Shown piece after piece: positions 7,212-10,000 of a DNA stretch of 10,000 nt; positions within the stretch are counted from its first letter, which is position 1, and the number at the start of each line of letters is the position of its first letter. The DNA lies in contig JAIWOH010000122.1 of NCBI GenBank assembly GCA_020216985.1, positions 1 to 10,000 on the forward strand. The letters are read 5' to 3'. Source of the stretch: Nitrospira sp. (GTDB taxonomy: Bacteria > Nitrospirota > Nitrospiria > Nitrospirales > Nitrospiraceae). A program made the translations under genes and the position numbers. A model generated the notes under the pieces. It was not told the origin of the DNA, ran no database searches, and was given only the letters and a program-made list of their open reading frames with translations.

Positions 7212-8086
7212 TTACAAGCATGACGGGATTCGGTCGACGGCAGGCCGTCTGGGGGGATGGGAGTGTGACCGTCGAAGTGCGATCCGTGAATCACCGGTTT
7301 TTGGAGGTTGTGATCCGCGTTCCCAAGTCCATGGGAGTCCTTGAGGACCGACTCAAAAAAGCCGTGCAGGATTACTGCACCAGAGGCCGCATTGAGCTGA
7401 CCGTCATGTTGCAAGGAGGAAAGGCGGGCACGAGATCTCTTCACCTTGACGCTGGGATGGCAAAACAGTACCATGACGCCCTTCGATCTCTTCAGCGAAC
7501 CTTAAAGCTGAGAGGTTCCCTTGATATCCGACTTGTCGCGGGGTTTCGCGATATCTTCGTTCTTTCGGATCAACCGGCCGACGATCCAAAACTCGCGAAG
7601 TTGGTGGAAAAGCTCGGGGCGCAGGCGATCAAAGACCTCGCTGCAATGAGGAAAAAAGAAGGGGCGCTGCTTGCCCGCGATCTCCTGGATCGCCTGAAGA
7701 CAATCGACGGATTGAAGAAACGAATTGCGGAGCGGGCTCCGTTTACGGCGCAAGAATCGTTCTCCCGCATGAAAGAACGGGTTCAGCGGCTGCTCAATGG
7801 GGAGATGCCGGACGTCCAACGGCTTTATCAAGAACTGGCCGTGTACGCGGACCGAAGCGATATTACAGAAGAATTAGTCAGACTCAATGCACATATGATA
7901 CAGTTTCAAGAAACAGTCGAGAGCACTCAACCCGCTGGAAAAACGTTGGATTTTCTCATTCAGGAAATGGGACGAGAAGTGAACACCATTGGATCGAAAG
8001 CCGGGGATCTTGTCATCACCGGAGCCGTGGTCCAGATGAAGGCGGAGCTGGAACGTCTCCGCGAGCAAGTCCAAAACGTGGAATGA
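7208..8086 (+). CDS. yicC: YicC family endoribonuclease-like protein
   Basis: YicC proteins are widespread in bacteria. The E. coli member has been reported to act in RNA degradation as an endoribonuclease, with earlier reports of a stationary-phase role; the function here is inferred by family. The 292-residue product has both family blocks: N-terminal MTSMTGFGR-like sequence (MITSMTGFGR, 1-10) with VEVRSVNHRFLE (22-33), and the C-terminal DUF1732 region with LDFLIQEMGREVNTIGSKAG (247-266) and the ending LREQVQNVE. The frame is open far upstream through nth, but homology begins at ATG 7208, which forms an ATGA overlap with the nth stop and has AAAGGA at 7191-7196. It also ends in an ATGA overlap with gmk. 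A yicC-gmk-rpoZ order is common in bacteria. Confidence 0.93.
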   Translation: MITSMTGFGRRQAVWGDGSVTVEVRSVNHRFLEVVIRVPKSMGVLEDRLKKAVQDYCTRGRIELTVMLQGGKAGTRSLHLDAGMAKQYHDALRSLQRTLKLRGSLDIRLVAGFRDIFVLSDQPADDPKLAKLVEKLGAQAIKDLAAMRKKEGALLARDLLDRLKTIDGLKKRIAERAPFTAQESFSRMKERVQRLLNGEMPDVQRLYQELAVYADRSDITEELVRLNAHMIQFQETVESTQPAGKTLDFLIQEMGREVNTIGSKAGDLVITGAVVQMKAELERLREQVQNVE

Positions 8087-8799
8087 CTGCTGCGATGTCG
8101 GTCGAGGCGCAACAGGGCGACTATGTACCGGGTCAATATCCCTATCGGCGGAAAGGGATTCTTTTTGTCATTTCAGCTCCGTCCGGGACGGGTAAAACAA
8201 CGCTCTGCAAGCGGTTGGTGGCCTCCGTTCCCGGGTTGTGGCATTCCGTCTCCTATACAACGAGGAAGCCGCGTATCGGAGAAGAGAGTGGACGCGAATA
8301 CCATTTCGTCGAAGAGCATGTGTTTCAGGGCATGGTGGCTCGCCAAGAATTCTTGGAATACGCCTACGTGTACGGCAATTGGTACGGGACGCCGCGGGCG
8401 GTCTTGATCGACAGGATGGCGCAAGGCATCGACGTATTACTCGAAATCGATGTTCAAGGTGCGTTGCAAATCAAAAAACATTTTGAGGACGCCGTCTTGA
8501 TTTTCATTCTTCCACCGTCTCTTGATACGCTGCGAGTTCGACTTGAAGGACGGGGCTCGGATACTCCGGAAGAAATCCGTCGCCGGCTCCAAAAAGTGAA
8601 AGAAGAAGTCCGCAGTTTTCATGAATATGGGTATATCGTCTTGAACGATGATTTGTCGCAATCTCTTCGAGATCTGCAAAGCGTCTTTCTTGCGGAGCGG
8701 CTCAAAACTTCACGGGTGGACACGAGCTGGTTTGAGCGCCGATTCGCGCTCGACGCAGACGCCGTGCAGAGCAATCGGAACCACTCTCTATCCAACTAA
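8083..8799 (+). CDS. gmk: guanylate kinase
   Basis: Guanylate kinase converts GMP to GDP with ATP, a required step in GTP and dGTP synthesis. The 238-residue product has the P-loop APSGTGKT (32-39). Its GMP-binding residues are spaced as in characterised enzymes: Ser57, Arg61, Arg64, Tyr73, Glu92, Tyr101 and Asp123. The lid segment LEGRGSDTPEEIRRRL is at about 154-169. It is about 30 residues longer than E. coli Gmk: about 23 extra at the N-terminus before KGILFVISAPSG, and a short extra tail. The start is ATG 8083, overlapping the yicC stop as ATGA; ATG 8095, four codons later, is equally in frame. No Shine-Dalgarno site is clear, so translation is probably coupled to yicC. In many bacteria this enzyme is inhibited by ppGpp; that cannot be judged here. 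Confidence 0.96.
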   Translation: MTAAMSVEAQQGDYVPGQYPYRRKGILFVISAPSGTGKTTLCKRLVASVPGLWHSVSYTTRKPRIGEESGREYHFVEEHVFQGMVARQEFLEYAYVYGNWYGTPRAVLIDRMAQGIDVLLEIDVQGALQIKKHFEDAVLIFILPPSLDTLRVRLEGRGSDTPEEIRRRLQKVKEEVRSFHEYGYIVLNDDLSQSLRDLQSVFLAERLKTSRVDTSWFERRFALDADAVQSNRNHSLSN

Positions 8800-8800
8800 G

Positions 8801-8808
8801 AAGAGGAG
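8801..8808 (+). promoter_or_regulatory. rpoZ Shine-Dalgarno site
   Basis: AAGAGGAG ends 8 bases before ATG 8817, in the 17-base gap after gmk. It favours ATG 8817 over the in-frame ATG at 8826, though the latter is still within reach. Confidence 0.6.
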
Positions 8809-8816
8809 CGGTCATT

Positions 8817-9176
8817 ATGGGAGACATGTTGAATTTGTTGCCGCAGTATACGCCTGAACAATTCGATTCCCGTTACCGGTTGGTGATCGTCGCCGCCCAG
8901 CGGGCCAAGCATCTCACGCAAGGGGCGAAACCGGTCGGGAGTTCGCGCTTCACCAAAGAGACGACCATCGCGCTCGATGAAGTCTTGCGCGGTAAAGTTC
9001 CGTATTTGACCGGAAAAAGCGCGCGTGAGGCGATGAAAGAGGCCAAGCGCGGAAAAGACGGCGAGACCGAACGGATCGCCATGATGACCGGCGAGGACGC
9101 TCAGGAAATCAAGAAAGAACTCAGCGTGTATGTTGACGATACCGCCACGCCGTCGAAAGCTCAGGCTGAAGAGTAG
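8817..9176 (+). CDS. rpoZ: RNA polymerase omega subunit
   Basis: Omega wraps the beta-prime C-terminus and helps assemble RNA polymerase. The 119-residue product shows the family core [21 protein letters not shown] (about 16-36) followed by [16 protein letters not shown] (46-61). It then has a charged tail of about 50 residues ending in AQAEE, longer than E. coli omega (91 residues). The N-terminus reads MGDMLNLL and lacks the MAR start that contributes to the ppGpp site at the omega/beta-prime interface in E. coli. The position directly after gmk and before coaBC is a widely conserved arrangement and supports the call, since the sequence match alone is modest in so small a protein. Confidence 0.88.
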   Translation: MGDMLNLLPQYTPEQFDSRYRLVIVAAQRAKHLTQGAKPVGSSRFTKETTIALDEVLRGKVPYLTGKSAREAMKEAKRGKDGETERIAMMTGEDAQEIKKELSVYVDDTATPSKAQAEE

Positions 9177-9178
9177 TC

Positions 9179-10000
9179 ATGGAGCCGGATCGTTCACCGG
9201 GAATCTTGCAAGGAAAGCGGCTTGTCTTAGGGGTGACGGGGAGTATCGCCGCCTATAAAGCCGTCTCTTTGCTGCGGGCGTTCAAGGCGCAGGGTGCCGC
9301 CGTGTCGGTCGTCATGACGGCGGCCGCGACGAAATTTGTCGCTCCCTTGACTTTCGAAGTCCTGTCCGGAGAACCGGTCGTCACGGATTTGTTTCACGCG
9401 CATGAGGAAATGAAACACCTCTCCGTTCCCGAGAACGCGCAGGCGATCGTGGTCGCTCCTGCGACGGCCAATTTTCTGGCGAAGGCGGCCTTGGGATTGG
9501 CGGATGACGTGCTGTCCACCATGCTGTTGGCCGCGCGCTGTCCTCTTATCGTCGCGCCGGCCATGGACGGTGAAATGTGGAGGCATCCCACTGTGGTTGA
9601 GCACGCGGACCTTCTCCGAGCCCGCGGTGTACGCGTGATCGATCCGGAAGAGGGGCCGTTGGCTTCCGGGCAGGTGGCGCAGGGAAGGCTGGCGACGGAG
9701 TCGAACATTGTTGAAGCGGTTTTGGCGGCTCTGACTCCGCAATCGGATTGGCAAGGGCAGAACGTGTTGATATCCGCCGGACCCACGCAAGAGGCGATCG
9801 ACCCCGTGAGATTCATTTCTAATCGATCGTCGGGCAAGATGGGCTATGCCATCGCGGAGGCGGCACGGGATCGGGGAGCCAACGTGGTATTGGTAACGGG
9901 GCCGACCTCTTTGACCAGGCCGTCCGGTGTGGAGGTCATTTCCGTCACGACGGCGCAGGAGATGGCGGAAGCGCTCTGCCGACGGTTTTCATGGGCGACC
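9179..10000 (+). CDS. coaBC: CoaBC (PPC decarboxylase / phosphopantothenoylcysteine synthetase), 3' truncated by window
   Basis: CoaBC (Dfp) couples cysteine to 4'-phosphopantothenate (CoaB) and decarboxylates the product (CoaC, flavin-dependent) in coenzyme A synthesis. The first 274 residues are present and the frame stays open at the window edge. The CoaC half (about 12-185) has [10 protein letters not shown] (18-27), the catalytic-His position His80, [12 protein letters not shown] (93-104) and PAMDGEMW (127-134). The CoaB half begins near 192 with ISAGPT (198-203) and [12 protein letters not shown] (211-222), including Asn215. At two active-site positions it differs from E. coli Dfp: Asp130 replaces Asn125 and Ser163 replaces Cys158, with spacing to His80 conserved. 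The ATG at 9179 begins 2 bases after the rpoZ stop, with no strong Shine-Dalgarno site, so it probably depends on upstream translation. It is a partial gene only because the window ends. Confidence 0.94.
   Translation, partial: MEPDRSPGILQGKRLVLGVTGSIAAYKAVSLLRAFKAQGAAVSVVMTAAATKFVAPLTFEVLSGEPVVTDLFHAHEEMKHLSVPENAQAIVVAPATANFLAKAALGLADDVLSTMLLAARCPLIVAPAMDGEMWRHPTVVEHADLLRARGVRVIDPEEGPLASGQVAQGRLATESNIVEAVLAALTPQSDWQGQNVLISAGPTQEAIDPVRFISNRSSGKMGYAIAEAARDRGANVVLVTGPTSLTRPSGVEVISVTTAQEMAEALCRRFSWAT

Noticed and set aside
9227..9837. Minus-strand open frames of 187 and 147 codons opposite coaBC
   Set aside because: They are rich in Arg, Gly and His, as is typical of antisense frames of GC-rich genes, and the plus-strand frame carries clear CoaBC motifs over the whole span.

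Overview
The window is a compact housekeeping stretch of a bacterial chromosome that is moderately GC-rich. Eight complete genes and one gene cut by the right edge can be named with confidence. In this order: nadK on the minus strand, then clpC, tsaD, hflX, nth, yicC, gmk, rpoZ and coaBC on the plus strand. No RNA genes, insertion sequences, phage genes, CRISPR arrays or degraded genes were seen. The gene set, the long form of HflX, and a ClpC-type unfoldase next to a yicC-gmk-rpoZ-coaBC run suggest a Gram-negative-type environmental lineage such as Nitrospirota (Nitrospira-like). That placement is inferred from recollection of family features, not from a search.

Left part (1-1207): nadK (NAD kinase) reads leftward. 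It is separated from clpC by a divergent intergenic region of about 290 bases. This region holds a good sigma70-type promoter for clpC (1108-1136), a weaker candidate for nadK (945-974), and a group of short repeats between them that resembles an operator.

Centre (1208-6530): clpC encodes a two-ATPase-domain unfoldase with a ClpP-docking loop. After a 129-base gap comes tsaD (tRNA t6A synthesis), whose 3' end overlaps or abuts hflX. HflX is a ribosome-associated GTPase and carries an unusual N-terminal domain of about 200 residues.

Right part (6558-10000): nth, yicC, gmk, rpoZ and coaBC are packed head to tail. There are ATGA overlaps at nth/yicC and yicC/gmk, and gaps of 17 and 2 bases further on. 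From tsaD to coaBC the genes look like one transcription unit. It links translation quality (tsaD, hflX), DNA repair (nth), RNA turnover (yicC), guanine nucleotide supply (gmk), transcription (rpoZ) and coenzyme A synthesis (coaBC).

Nothing here looks like a new multi-gene system. The points most worth a second look are the HflX N-terminal domain with a decayed JAMM-like motif, the changed active-site residues in the CoaC half of CoaBC, the excess of the palindrome CGATCG, and the repeat cluster between nadK and clpC.
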